From Lentzea flava (lineage in GTDB: Bacteria > Actinomycetota > Actinomycetes > Mycobacteriales > Pseudonocardiaceae), in contig NZ_BMRE01000041.1 in the NCBI RefSeq assembly GCF_014648475.1, forward strand, positions 1-64,000: a stretch of DNA of 64,000 nucleotides, written 5' to 3'. The position numbers were made by a program, and so were the translations under genes. Shown here in pieces: positions 34,862 to 43,152 of this stretch; the stretch's first letter is position 1, and every line of letters begins with the position of its first letter. The notes under the pieces were generated by a model. That model was not told where the DNA came from. It saw only the letters and a list, made by a program, of their open reading frames with translations, and did not search any database.

Positions 34862-36286
34862 GTGGCAGGTGATTCTCATCATCCCGAACGCGCTGCGGTT
34901 GCCGCGCTGAGCGAATCCTTCGTTGCCGGGCTCCGCGAGTGGATCAAGATCCCGTCGATCGGCGTCGACCCTGAACACCGCGATGACGTGCGGAGATCCG
35001 CCGAGTGGCTGGCCGGGCAGCTCAGGGAGGACGGCTGGCCGGAGATCGAGATCTGGGACGACGGGCCGGCGCTTCCCGCCGTCTACGCCTGCTGGCCCGC
35101 GGCGGATCCGGGGGCTCCGACCGTGCTCGTCTACGGGCACCACGACGTTCAGCCGGTCGATCCGGTCGAGCGGTGGCACCATCCGCCGTTCGAGCCCGTG
35201 ACCAGCGGCGACGAGTTGTACGGCCGGGGTGCGAGCGACGACAAGGGGCAGGTTGCGATGCACCTGCTCGCGGTGAAAGCACATCTGGCGGCAACCGGAC
35301 AGAATGCGCCGAGCGTCACGCTGAAACTCTTCATCGAGGGTGAGGAGGAATCGGGTTCTCCGCATCTGCGAAAGCTGCTCGAAGACCACCGGCAGCAGCT
35401 CGCCTGTGATCTTGTGGTGTTCACCGACACCGCGTTGCACGAACGCGATGCGCCCACCGTCAACACCGGCCAGCGCGGTGTTCTCGGCGGTGAGATCACG
35501 TTCTTCGGCGGTACCGACGACGTGCATTCCGGGCGGGCCGGCGGCGCGATTCCGAACCCCGCGACGGCATTGGCGAAACTGATCGCCGCGCTGCACGACG
35601 AGGAAGGCCGGATCCAGCTGCGGGGCTTCTACGACGACGTCCGCGAACCGTCCACAAAGGAGCGACAGGACTACGTGGAGCTGCCGTTCGACGAGCAGAA
35701 GTGGTTGGCGCACAACGGGGGTGGTGCGCAGGCGACCGCGGGCGAACCCGGCTACACGACGCTCGAACGGATCTGGGTGCGGCCCACCGCCGAGATCAAC
35801 GGCATCAGCAGCGGCTACACCGGCCCCGGCCTGAAGACGATCATCCCGGCCACCGCGACCGCGAAGCTCAGCTTCCGGCTCGTGCCCGACCAGCTGCCGG
35901 AGAAGGTCGCGGACCAGCTCAGGGAGTTCGTCGCCAAGCACACGCCGCCGGGCATCAGGGCCGAGGTGAGCTTCCGCGGCGACGGGGTGCCGCCGTACGC
36001 GATCAGCCCCGACGACCCGGCCAACGCGACGGTGAAGGAGGCGATGGAACTGGCCTTCGACCGGCCCGTGCGGTTCGCGCGGGCCGGTGGGTCCGGGCCC
36101 GCCGCGGTGCTGCAGGCGTGGCTCGGGGTGCCCCTCGTCTACCTCGGAGCGACCTTGCCGGATGATCGCGTGCACGCGCCGAACGAACGCGTCGTTGTAC
36201 CGCTGCTCCTCAAAGGTGCGGAGGCGGCGGCTCACCTGTGGCGAATGCTTCCCCAAGCAAAGATCGCGAAGAGGTTGACTCGATGA
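34862..36286 (+). CDS. M20 family metallodipeptidase
   Basis: 474-aa cytosolic zinc dipeptidase of the M20 family. Metal ligands and catalytic residues are in place: VYGHHDVQP (His and catalytic Asp), GRGASDDKGQ (bridging Asp), IEGEEESGS (catalytic Glu and ligand Glu), VVFTDTAL (Asp) and DRVHAPNE (last His). The dimerisation/lid domain begins near 210 with GEITFFGGTDDVHSG. GTG 34862 is chosen because a -10 lies just upstream; a frame extending to 34751 would run into the divergent gene. The stop overlaps the ATG of the K+ channel gene. Confidence 0.9.
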   Translation: MAGDSHHPERAAVAALSESFVAGLREWIKIPSIGVDPEHRDDVRRSAEWLAGQLREDGWPEIEIWDDGPALPAVYACWPAADPGAPTVLVYGHHDVQPVDPVERWHHPPFEPVTSGDELYGRGASDDKGQVAMHLLAVKAHLAATGQNAPSVTLKLFIEGEEESGSPHLRKLLEDHRQQLACDLVVFTDTALHERDAPTVNTGQRGVLGGEITFFGGTDDVHSGRAGGAIPNPATALAKLIAALHDEEGRIQLRGFYDDVREPSTKERQDYVELPFDEQKWLAHNGGGAQATAGEPGYTTLERIWVRPTAEINGISSGYTGPGLKTIIPATATAKLSFRLVPDQLPEKVADQLREFVAKHTPPGIRAEVSFRGDGVPPYAISPDDPANATVKEAMELAFDRPVRFARAGGSGPAAVLQAWLGVPLVYLGATLPDDRVHAPNERVVVPLLLKGAEAAAHLWRMLPQAKIAKRLTR

Positions 36287-37323
36287 GCCTGACTGACGAA
36301 GCGTCGCACTCGCTCGTCGGCGTGATCAAGATGCCGGACCAGGCGCAGAGCCCGGTCCGTGCCATCGTCAAGCGCGTGATCGGGGCTTCGGCCGCGCTGC
36401 TGCTCGCGGTGCTGATCGTCTACCTCGACCGCGACGGCTATCGCGACGTCAACGAGGACGGCGTCTCGTTGCTCGACGCGTTCTACTACGCGACGGTGTC
36501 TCTCTCGACGACGGGCTACGGCGACATCACGCCCGCGTCGTCGTCAGCGCGGCTGATCAACGTCCTGGTCATCACGCCGTTGCGGGTCCTGTTCCTGATC
36601 GTGCTGGTCGGCACGACACTCGAAGTTCTCACCGAGCGCTCCCGTCAGGCGTTGCGCATTCAGAAGTGGAGGCGGGTCGTGCGGGACCACGTCGTGGTCG
36701 TCGGTTATGGCACCAAGGGACGGTCGGCCGTCGCGGCACTGCTCGGTGACGGTGTCGAGCCCGGCTCGATCGTCGTCGTGGACACCGTGCAGGAAGCGCT
36801 CGACGCCGCGTCCGCCATCGGACTCGTGACCGTGCATGGTTCCGGTACGCGCAACGACGTGCTGAGGGTCGCCGGTGCGGCCCGAGCGCGCGCGATCGTC
36901 GTTGCGCCGAACCGGGACGACACGGCGGTGCTGGTGACGTTGACCGCCCGCGAGCTCGCCCCGAAGGCGCAGATCGTGGCGTCGGTGCGGGAACGGGAGA
37001 ACGAGCACCTGCTCAAGCAGTCCGGCGCCGACTCGGTGGTCGTGTCGTCGGAGACGGCGGGCCGCCTGCTCGGCATGGCCACCGCGACGCCGTCCGTGGT
37101 CGCGATGGTGGAGGACCTGCTCACGCCGGACGCGGGCCTCGCGATCGCCGAACGCGACGTCGAGCCGGGCGAGGTCGGCGGGTCGCCGCGGCACCTGTCG
37201 GACATCGTGCTCGGCGTGGTCCGGGGCAAGACGCTCTACCGGGTCGATGCTCCGGAAGCCGACGCGATCGAGCCGGGTGACCGGCTGCTCTACGTCAAGA
37301 AAGTGACTCCTGCCGGCGAGTAG
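36283..37323 (+). CDS. potassium channel with RCK (TrkA-N) domain
   Basis: 346-aa inner-membrane K+ channel subunit. The first transmembrane helix is IGASAALLLAVLIVYL (about 33-50), the pore helix and filter are ATVSLSTTGYGDITP, the second helix is VLFLIVLVGTTLEVL, and a cytosolic RCK domain follows with HVVVVGYGTKGRSAVAALL as its nucleotide-binding loop, then a TrkA-C-like end. The start at 36283 overlaps the M20 stop by 4 bases. It corresponds in order and strand to Rv3200c, which neighbours adnB in M. tuberculosis. The last 29 bases overlap the converging small membrane gene. Confidence 0.92.
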   Translation: MSLTDEASHSLVGVIKMPDQAQSPVRAIVKRVIGASAALLLAVLIVYLDRDGYRDVNEDGVSLLDAFYYATVSLSTTGYGDITPASSSARLINVLVITPLRVLFLIVLVGTTLEVLTERSRQALRIQKWRRVVRDHVVVVGYGTKGRSAVAALLGDGVEPGSIVVVDTVQEALDAASAIGLVTVHGSGTRNDVLRVAGAARARAIVVAPNRDDTAVLVTLTARELAPKAQIVASVRERENEHLLKQSGADSVVVSSETAGRLLGMATATPSVVAMVEDLLTPDAGLAIAERDVEPGEVGGSPRHLSDIVLGVVRGKTLYRVDAPEADAIEPGDRLLYVKKVTPAGE

Positions 37324-37747
37324 GCAGGACCGCGGGCGCTCGCAGGGGCGCGTAGCGGAAGAGGAACGCGTAGAAGCCGCCCGCCAGCGCCGCCATGCAC
37401 AGCAGCAGCGCGGTGAGGCGGCTCGAGACCGGCGGGCCGACCGGGACCGATGCCGCCGACTGGACGGTGTCACCGCCCGTCATCACGACCTCCAGCGTCT
37501 CGCCCTTGCGGTGGCCGCAGCCGTCGAGCTTGGCCTGCTTCTTCGTGCCGTCCGCGTCCCATTCGACGGTGTCCATGCCCTGGCCGCACGAGCCGGACTC
37601 GACGACGGTCGCGGAGACGCGTCTTACCGGTTCCCCGGCGCCGAGCACCTTCAACGGCACCAGAAGGGCGATCGCGACCCCGATCCCGACCAGTCCGACG
37701 ACCAGCAGGATGAACACCCATCTGTCCGGGCTACGCGGAACCGCCAC
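37295..37747 (-). CDS. small two-span membrane protein, DUF3592-like
   Basis: 150 aa. A transmembrane helix at about 10-32 (VFILLVVGLVGIGVAIALLV), an extracytoplasmic domain with two Cys (ESGSCGQGMDTVEWD, LDGCGHRKGE), a second helix near 110-128 and a short basic cytosolic tail. The layout recalls DUF3592 proteins, but the match is weak. It converges on, and overlaps, the channel gene. The function is unknown. Confidence 0.65.
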   Translation of the reverse strand: MAVPRSPDRWVFILLVVGLVGIGVAIALLVPLKVLGAGEPVRRVSATVVESGSCGQGMDTVEWDADGTKKQAKLDGCGHRKGETLEVVMTGGDTVQSAASVPVGPPVSSRLTALLLCMAALAGGFYAFLFRYAPLRAPAVLPTRRQESLS

Positions 37748-37790
37748 ACTGCGATGTTCGCAGACGCGGCGGTCCGCGTGGAGCCCAGGT

Positions 37791-38360
37791 TTACTTCGGC
37801 AGCTGACGCAGCTGCTCGACCTTGATGGTCTTGCCGTCGGACACCGAACCGGTCACCGCGACGAGGTCGCCGTTCTTCGGCTTCTCGCTCACTCCCGACA
37901 GGTCGAGCGGCGTCTGCAGGCCGTCCAGCTGGATCAACGTCGCGTTGTTGCCGTTGACGTCCTTGATCGTGCCCTGCTCGTGGGCCTTGGCGAGCGCCAC
38001 GTTCAGCGCCTTGCCGTCCTTCACGCGCACGGTCACGCGCTGCTCGGCCTTGAGCCCGCCCAGGTCGCCGCCACGCAGCTTCGTCGAGCCGTCAGTGGTC
38101 AACGACACCTCGCTGCCGTCGTCCTTGATGATCGTGAGTTTGCCAGACTCGACGGATTTCACCCGGCCGACGACGAGAGTGCTGTCCTTCAGCTTCACCT
38201 TGTCCGGGCGGCCCGGCTTGCCTGGACCGCCGGGGTGGCGTTCCGCGAACGCCGCGGGCGGGCCATCGGGGTTGTCGGCCGCTGCCGCGACCGCGATGCC
38301 GCCGACGGTGAGCCCGACGGCCGCGACGATCGCGCCGGCCCACGCAGATTTCTTCGACAT
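37791..38360 (-). CDS. exported DUF5666-like protein
   Basis: 189-aa protein with a signal peptide or N-terminal anchor (about 1-27, WAGAIVAAVGLTVGGIAVAA), a Pro/Gly-rich spacer (ERHPGGPGKPGRPDK), then two related beta-rich segments: VVGRVKSVESGKLTIIKDDG with a mate ending VRVKDGKAL, and GTIKDVNGNNATLIQLDG with VTGSVSDGKTIKVEQL. This OB-like repeat is typical of DUF5666. It is divergent from a response regulator with only 80 bases between them, so it is a likely target of that two-component system. The role is unknown. Confidence 0.72.
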   Translation of the reverse strand: MSKKSAWAGAIVAAVGLTVGGIAVAAAADNPDGPPAAFAERHPGGPGKPGRPDKVKLKDSTLVVGRVKSVESGKLTIIKDDGSEVSLTTDGSTKLRGGDLGGLKAEQRVTVRVKDGKALNVALAKAHEQGTIKDVNGNNATLIQLDGLQTPLDLSGVSEKPKNGDLVAVTGSVSDGKTIKVEQLRQLPK

Positions 38361-38440
38361 GTGGCTCAGGGTGCGCGCGCATTCTGAGCGTGAGCTGAAG
38401 GCGAGTCGCCCGAAGTCCGGATGATCAGCAGAATGAGGAG

Positions 38441-39109
38441 GTGTCCGCCAGGGTGTTGGTGATCGAGGACGCCGAGGCGATCGGCGCCGCGGTGTCGTCC
38501 GCGTTGCGCGAGTCCGGGTACGAGGTGCAGCACCGGCTGGACGGGCGTCAGCTCGAGGCCGATCTCGGCCGCTTCCGGCCCGACCTGGTCGTGCTCGACG
38601 TGATGCTGCCCGGTCGCGACGGCTTCGCGCTGCTCGAGGTCATCCGGAGGTCGTCAGGGGCCGGGGTGGTCATGCTGACCGCCAGGGACGGGGTTCCCGA
38701 CCGGTTGCGCGGCCTGTCCGGCGGGGCGGACGACTACGTCGGCAAGCCGTTCGTGCTGGCCGAGCTCGTCGCACGGGTGTCGGCGGTGTTGCGGCGGCTC
38801 GGGCGGACGCCGTCCACCGTGCAGGTCGGGGACCTGGTCGTCGACGCCGACGCCGGCGTGGTCATGCGGGCCGACCAGACCATCGAGCTGACCGCCACCG
38901 AGCTGCGGCTGCTGGTGTACCTGGCGGCGCAGCGCGGGCGGGTGGTGTCCAAGACGCAGATCCTCACCGCCGTGTGGGGCTACGAGGACTACGACCCCAA
39001 CCTCGTCGAGGTCCACATCAGCGCGGTGCGGCGCAAGCTCGAAGAGCACGGGCCACGGCTGGTGCACACCGTGCGCGGGCTGGGGTACGTGTTGCGGGCC
39101 GACGAATGA
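38441..39109 (+). CDS. OmpR/PhoB-family response regulator
   Basis: 222 aa. The receiver domain has the acidic pair ED (10-11), phospho-acceptor Asp53 in VVLDVMLPGRDG, and Lys in YVGKPF. The winged-helix output domain spans about 125-220 (ELTATELRLLVYLAAQRGRVVSK, HISAVRRKL, TVRGLGYVL). The GTG at 38441 has GAGGAG directly against it, so the real start could instead be GTG 38453; the protein would lose four residues. It overlaps the kinase gene by 4 bases. Its signal is unknown; the divergent DUF5666 gene is the nearest candidate target. Confidence 0.9.
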   Translation: MSARVLVIEDAEAIGAAVSSALRESGYEVQHRLDGRQLEADLGRFRPDLVVLDVMLPGRDGFALLEVIRRSSGAGVVMLTARDGVPDRLRGLSGGADDYVGKPFVLAELVARVSAVLRRLGRTPSTVQVGDLVVDADAGVVMRADQTIELTATELRLLVYLAAQRGRVVSKTQILTAVWGYEDYDPNLVEVHISAVRRKLEEHGPRLVHTVRGLGYVLRADE

Positions 39110-40350
39110 ACCTGCGCACGGTCTCCCTGCGGCGGCGGGTTGCCGTTTCGGTCCTGTTGGTGCTGGTCGCGTTGGTCATCGCCGTCGACCGGACCTTCCA
39201 GGGGCAGTCCAACCGGGACGTCGACCTCGTTCTGCGCGACGCCGAGAACCGTGCGGGTGCGTTGCTGCTGAAGGGCGTTCCGCCGCGGGACGTCGTCCGG
39301 CAGCTGAGCAAGCGGAACATCCACGTCACCGTGGAGCTGCCCAACGGGAACCGGTTCGGGGACGTGCCGGAAGAAGGGCAGTTCGCGCGCAAGAACCGGA
39401 ACTTCGGGGCCGCCAAGTTCACCTTCTACGCCGACACCGAGGCCATCTCGCAGGCACAGGTCCGGCTGCGCAAGCTGCTGATCATGCTGGGGCTCGGGGC
39501 CATCGTGGTCACCGGGGTGCTGATGATCTGGGTCGTCCGGCGGGCGCTGGCACCTCTCGACGCCATGACCTCGCTGGCCCAGGCCATCGCCGCCGGGCAT
39601 CGGGGCGGCCGGTTGAACCCCTCCCGCACGGACACCGAGCTGGGCAGGGCCGCCGCCGCGTTCGACGGGATGCTGGACTCGCTGGAGGGGTCCGAGCAAC
39701 GGACCAGGCGGTTCGTCGCCGATGCCGCTCACGAACTGCGCACGCCCATCACCGGCGTGCAGGCCGTGGCGGAGGCCCTGGTGCAGGCGCCGGTCGACTC
39801 GCCTGACCGCGACCAGATGTCGTTCCTGCTGGTCAGGGAGGCCAGGCGGGCAGGGCGGCTGGTGGACGACCTGCTGGCCCTCGCGCAGCTCGACGCGGGG
39901 TACGAGATGCAGCGCGAAGCCGTGGACCTGCTGGGACTGGCCGAGGCCGAGGTGGCCAGGACCCGGTACGTGGCACCGGACTTCGACATCGCCGCCGAAG
40001 GGTTCCCGGTGACCGTGATCGGGGACGGGCAGCGGCTGGCGCAGGTGCTCGCGAACCTGGTGGACAACGCCAGGCAGGCCACCGGTCCTCAGGGGACGGT
40101 GCGGATCCGGGTCGACCAGACCGGGTTCACGGTGTCCGACAACGGGCCCGGCGTGCCGGAGTCCGAACGGGAGCGGATCTTCGACCGGCTGGTCCGGCTG
40201 GACGACGCCAGGGATCGGCGGTCCGGCGGGTCGGGGCTCGGGCTGGCGATCGCTCGTGGGGTGGTCCGGGCTCACGGCGGGGAACTGACCTGTGAGCCGT
40301 CCGAGTCCGGGGCCGTGTTCCGGGTCGTTCTGGCGGTGACGCCCGCATAA
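39106..40350 (+). CDS. sensor histidine kinase
   Basis: 414-aa membrane kinase. Helices at about 11-28 and 124-145 bracket a roughly 95-residue periplasmic-side sensor region. A HAMP linker follows (VVRRALAPLDAMTSLAQAI). The H-box is ADAAHELRTPI with His209, and the ATPase has ANLVDNARQAT (N), DNGPGVP (G1) and GGSGLGLAIARG (G2). The start at ATG 39106 overlaps the regulator stop by 4 bases, giving a coupled two-component pair. The signal is unknown. Confidence 0.92.
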   Translation: MNLRTVSLRRRVAVSVLLVLVALVIAVDRTFQGQSNRDVDLVLRDAENRAGALLLKGVPPRDVVRQLSKRNIHVTVELPNGNRFGDVPEEGQFARKNRNFGAAKFTFYADTEAISQAQVRLRKLLIMLGLGAIVVTGVLMIWVVRRALAPLDAMTSLAQAIAAGHRGGRLNPSRTDTELGRAAAAFDGMLDSLEGSEQRTRRFVADAAHELRTPITGVQAVAEALVQAPVDSPDRDQMSFLLVREARRAGRLVDDLLALAQLDAGYEMQREAVDLLGLAEAEVARTRYVAPDFDIAAEGFPVTVIGDGQRLAQVLANLVDNARQATGPQGTVRIRVDQTGFTVSDNGPGVPESERERIFDRLVRLDDARDRRSGGSGLGLAIARGVVRAHGGELTCEPSESGAVFRVVLAVTPA

Positions 40351-40389
40351 CCAGTCGCGTCGCTCCCGCGGTTTTGCTTCCCTGCCGGG

Positions 40390-40869
40390 GTGGACGTCGA
40401 CGTCGTGGTGCAGTGGGTGCGGACCGAGTGGACCAAGGCTTCACGCGGAGGGGCCGAGGCGGCGCGGCGCAACGCCGTGCCGGAGGCGTTCGCGTTGCCG
40501 CACGGGCGCCCTGCCGTGCACGAGGTGATCCAGCTCGAGTGGTGCGACTTCGAGCCGGTGTGGTCGAAGGAGAGCGACTCGATCGACCGCCTCCGCCTGA
40601 GCCTCCTGGAATCCGACGACGTGCTGGCCGTGCAGCTGCAGGACACCATGCACGCGGCACCGCGGCGGTGGAACCGGCCTTCACCGGTGCGGCTCGCGCG
40701 CGGCGAGTGGCTGCGGTGGCAGCTCAACCACCGGTGGCAGCGGCCGCGCGATGGTGCCTACAACTACGAGCTGACCACGCTGAACCTGGCGTACGGGCCG
40801 GTCAGCGACCTGAAGCTGTTCCTCGGCAAGCCCACCCGGCACGTCGACGAGCGGGCGCGGTTGCGTTAG
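40390..40869 (+). CDS. hypothetical protein
   Basis: 159-aa soluble protein rich in Trp and Arg (VVQWVRTEWTKASRGG, GEWLRWQLNHRWQRPRD), with no recognised domain, signal peptide or membrane span. It starts at GTG 40390, soon after the kinase stop. Its stop overlaps the stop of the converging metallopeptidase gene by 4 bases, which supports it being a real gene with a defined end. No function is proposed. Confidence 0.6.
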   Translation: MDVDVVVQWVRTEWTKASRGGAEAARRNAVPEAFALPHGRPAVHEVIQLEWCDFEPVWSKESDSIDRLRLSLLESDDVLAVQLQDTMHAAPRRWNRPSPVRLARGEWLRWQLNHRWQRPRDGAYNYELTTLNLAYGPVSDLKLFLGKPTRHVDERARLR

Positions 40870-41765
40870 GAGACCTGGGCGGCCGGGGCGGCGAAGGTGT
40901 TGCAGGCCGCCGTCGAGTTGGTCTTGAAGCCCGTGGTCGCCCAGGTGGCCTGGTTCGCGGCCGAGCCGTGGGCGTTGTTCTCCGGCTTCTCCTCGACGGC
41001 GTACTTGAAGTCCTCCTGCGCCTGGCGGGCCAGCGCCGGTGTCACGGAGCCCTTGCCCGCGACGCCGGCGAGGAACATGCCGGCGAAGCAGTTGGCCTGC
41101 AGCTCGATCCGGCGCGACATCTCGAGGCCGGCCGGGGTCTTCTCGCCCGCGTCGGTGATCTTCAGGTCAGCCGCCCGCAGGAGGCCGGAGAGGGCCTGGA
41201 CGTGGTGGCCGTACTCGTGGGAGAGGGTGGCCAGGTGCGTTGCCGGGGCGTCGCCGCCGCCGTTGTCGCGCAGGCGGGCCGTGGGCATGTAGATGGTGCG
41301 GTTGCGGCCGCAGTAGTACGCGACGGCGTGGTCGGACTCCGGGGCGGCGCCGCACGGGCCGTCCTTGAGGTCGGGCGAGGCGTCCAGCGACGGCTTCTCG
41401 AACGGGAGGTTGGCCGCGGTCAGCACCGGGCCCCAGGCGGCGTCCAGGCACTCGACGCCCGCGGTGTAGTAGGCGGCCAGCTGCTGGTCCGAGACGCCGA
41501 ACGCCGGCAGCTGGCAGGTCACCGCCTGCAGCGACGCCGGTGTCACCAGGAACGGGTGGTCCGCCAGGCGGTAGACCGCTCGGGGACGGACCGGGGTCGA
41601 GGGCTCCGGCGGGCTCGACGGGGACGTGGCAGGGCGGGAACCCGCCAGGGCGTGACCGGTCACCAGTCTGGGGCGGCTCAGTTGACCGATTCCGAGGACG
41701 AAGGCGACCACCAGCAGGAACACGGCCCCGAGCACGATCGGGTTGTTCTTGGCTGGTTGGGTCAC
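40866..41765 (-). CDS. neutral zinc metallopeptidase, short paralogue
   Basis: 299-aa membrane-anchored peptidase related to the putative neutral zinc metallopeptidase family (YpfJ-like). One transmembrane helix at about 10-28 (IVLGAVFLLVVAFVLG), a Ser/Pro-rich linker, then the catalytic domain with LSHEYGHHVQ (zinc site near 182-187) and the downstream Glu in SRRIELQANCFAG. Four or more Cys probably form disulfides. It lacks the long Pro/Gly-rich cytosolic head of its two neighbours. It follows the second paralogue by 18 bases on the same strand, so it is probably co-transcribed. Confidence 0.82.
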   Translation of the reverse strand: MTQPAKNNPIVLGAVFLLVVAFVLGIGQLSRPRLVTGHALAGSRPATSPSSPPEPSTPVRPRAVYRLADHPFLVTPASLQAVTCQLPAFGVSDQQLAAYYTAGVECLDAAWGPVLTAANLPFEKPSLDASPDLKDGPCGAAPESDHAVAYYCGRNRTIYMPTARLRDNGGGDAPATHLATLSHEYGHHVQALSGLLRAADLKITDAGEKTPAGLEMSRRIELQANCFAGMFLAGVAGKGSVTPALARQAQEDFKYAVEEKPENNAHGSAANQATWATTGFKTNSTAACNTFAAPAAQVS

Positions 41766-41783
41766 GTTCGCCCCTTCCGGGTT

Positions 41784-43025
41784 CTAGGAGACTGAGCCCG
41801 CGTCGGCGGCCCAGGTGTTGCACTCCGAGGCCTTGTTGCTGCGGTAGCCCCGGTCCACCCAAGCCGCGTTGTTCTCCGGTGTGCCGTGGTCCTTCGTCGG
41901 ATAGATGTCGTAGTCGCCCCGGTTGCCCGCGTCGGTCAGGCCGACCCTGATCACGTCGATCGGAATCGCGCCGTGCGACAGCGGTGCCAGGGTCATCCCT
42001 CCGAAGCAGGTGGCCTGCAGCTCCATCCGGCGGTTCAGGTCGAGGCCCTTCGGAGTATCCCACCCTCCCGCGTCGTACTGCGCGCGGTCCGACGCTTTGA
42101 GCATTCCGGTGAGCCACTGGATGTGGTGGCCGTACTCGTGGGCCAGCTGGCCGAGGTACTTGCCGGGGTGGTTCGGGTTGTTCGGGTTGCGTTCCGCGGC
42201 GTAGGCGTTGGCCGTCCAGTAGATGCCGCCCTGGCAGTACCGCGCGGTGGAGTCCGGGCGGACCGTGCCGCACGGGTACTGCGCGGTCTCGGTGATGATG
42301 TGCAGCTCAACGGGCTGGTACGGGAGGTTGGCCGCCTGCAGCGCAGGCTTCCACATGCTCTCGATGCACGGCAGCGCGGCGCGCAGGAAGCGGTCCTGGC
42401 CCGCGGGGGAGTAGTCCATCGCCGGGAGCGGGCAGCCGGAGATCGTGTTCGCGCCGAAGTTCGGCTTCAGGAACGGGTGGTCGGCCAGCGCGTAGACGGC
42501 CTTCGGGCCCGCGGGCGTGGCGGACGTCGACGGGGTGCGGGAGGCCGACGGACGCGATGGGGTCGTCGTCGAGGTCGTGGTCTCCGTGGTGGTCGTGTAG
42601 GTGAAGGTCGGGCTGTAGGTCGTGTAGTTCGAGTTGCCCGCCTCCTTCACCTTGCTGTTCAGGGTCGCGGCGAACACGCCGACCGCGCCCAGGCCGAGGA
42701 TCACCACGCCGCCGAGGATCAGAGCCACGATCGGGCCGGTGCTCTTCTTCCGCGGTGGCATGCCCGGATACGGCGCGTAACCGGGCTGGAAGCCACCGGG
42801 CGGCGGACCCCACGACGGGTGCGGCGGCGGCATGACCTGGCCCGGCGGGGGCGGCGGAGGGCCGTACTGGCCGGGTGGCGGGCCCATCGGCGGGCCCTGC
42901 GGCGGCATGCCGTACTGAGGTGGGGGACCTTGAGGCGGACGCTGCCCGAGCGGTGCGGGCATCGGCGGCGGGCCTACCGGGCGTGGCGGTGGCCAGTTGC
43001 CAGGACCACCGAGTGGTTGCGTCAT
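41784..43025 (-). CDS. neutral zinc metallopeptidase with proline-rich head (paralogue 2)
   Basis: 413 aa. A cytosolic Pro/Gly/Met-rich head (about 1-110, repeats such as PPQGPP and GPPP), a transmembrane helix (PIVALILGGVVILGLGAVGVF), a Thr/Ser-rich extracellular linker (TTTTETTTSTT) and a peptidase domain with LAHEYGHHIQ near residue 295 and NRRMELQATCFGG supplying the third ligand. The start at 43025 is chosen since the third paralogue begins with the same MTQP. A -10 TATGCT lies at 43071-43066. The substrate is unknown. Confidence 0.85.
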   Translation of the reverse strand: MTQPLGGPGNWPPPRPVGPPPMPAPLGQRPPQGPPPQYGMPPQGPPMGPPPGQYGPPPPPPGQVMPPPHPSWGPPPGGFQPGYAPYPGMPPRKKSTGPIVALILGGVVILGLGAVGVFAATLNSKVKEAGNSNYTTYSPTFTYTTTTETTTSTTTPSRPSASRTPSTSATPAGPKAVYALADHPFLKPNFGANTISGCPLPAMDYSPAGQDRFLRAALPCIESMWKPALQAANLPYQPVELHIITETAQYPCGTVRPDSTARYCQGGIYWTANAYAAERNPNNPNHPGKYLGQLAHEYGHHIQWLTGMLKASDRAQYDAGGWDTPKGLDLNRRMELQATCFGGMTLAPLSHGAIPIDVIRVGLTDAGNRGDYDIYPTKDHGTPENNAAWVDRGYRSNKASECNTWAADAGSVS

Positions 43026-43065
43026 CGCCTGCGGTCCCCCCATTGGTGAGCCTGGGTCGGGTACG

Positions 43066-43071
43066 AGCATA
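43066..43071 (-). promoter_or_regulatory. -10 element of metallopeptidase paralogue 2
   Basis: TATGCT inside CATATGCTC on the minus strand. The same string precedes paralogue 3. Confidence 0.45.
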
Positions 43072-43152
43072 TGCGGAGCGAGATCGTTCGTCCCCCGACC
43101 GGGCTAACGCGTCCCGTCCACGTTCTTCAGACGCGCGGGCCGGGGGATCGGT

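Noticed and set aside
42760..43020. Short GC-rich repeats suggesting a CRISPR or tandem repeat array
   Set aside because: They encode the Pro/Gly-rich head of a metallopeptidase; unit lengths vary and there are no spacers.
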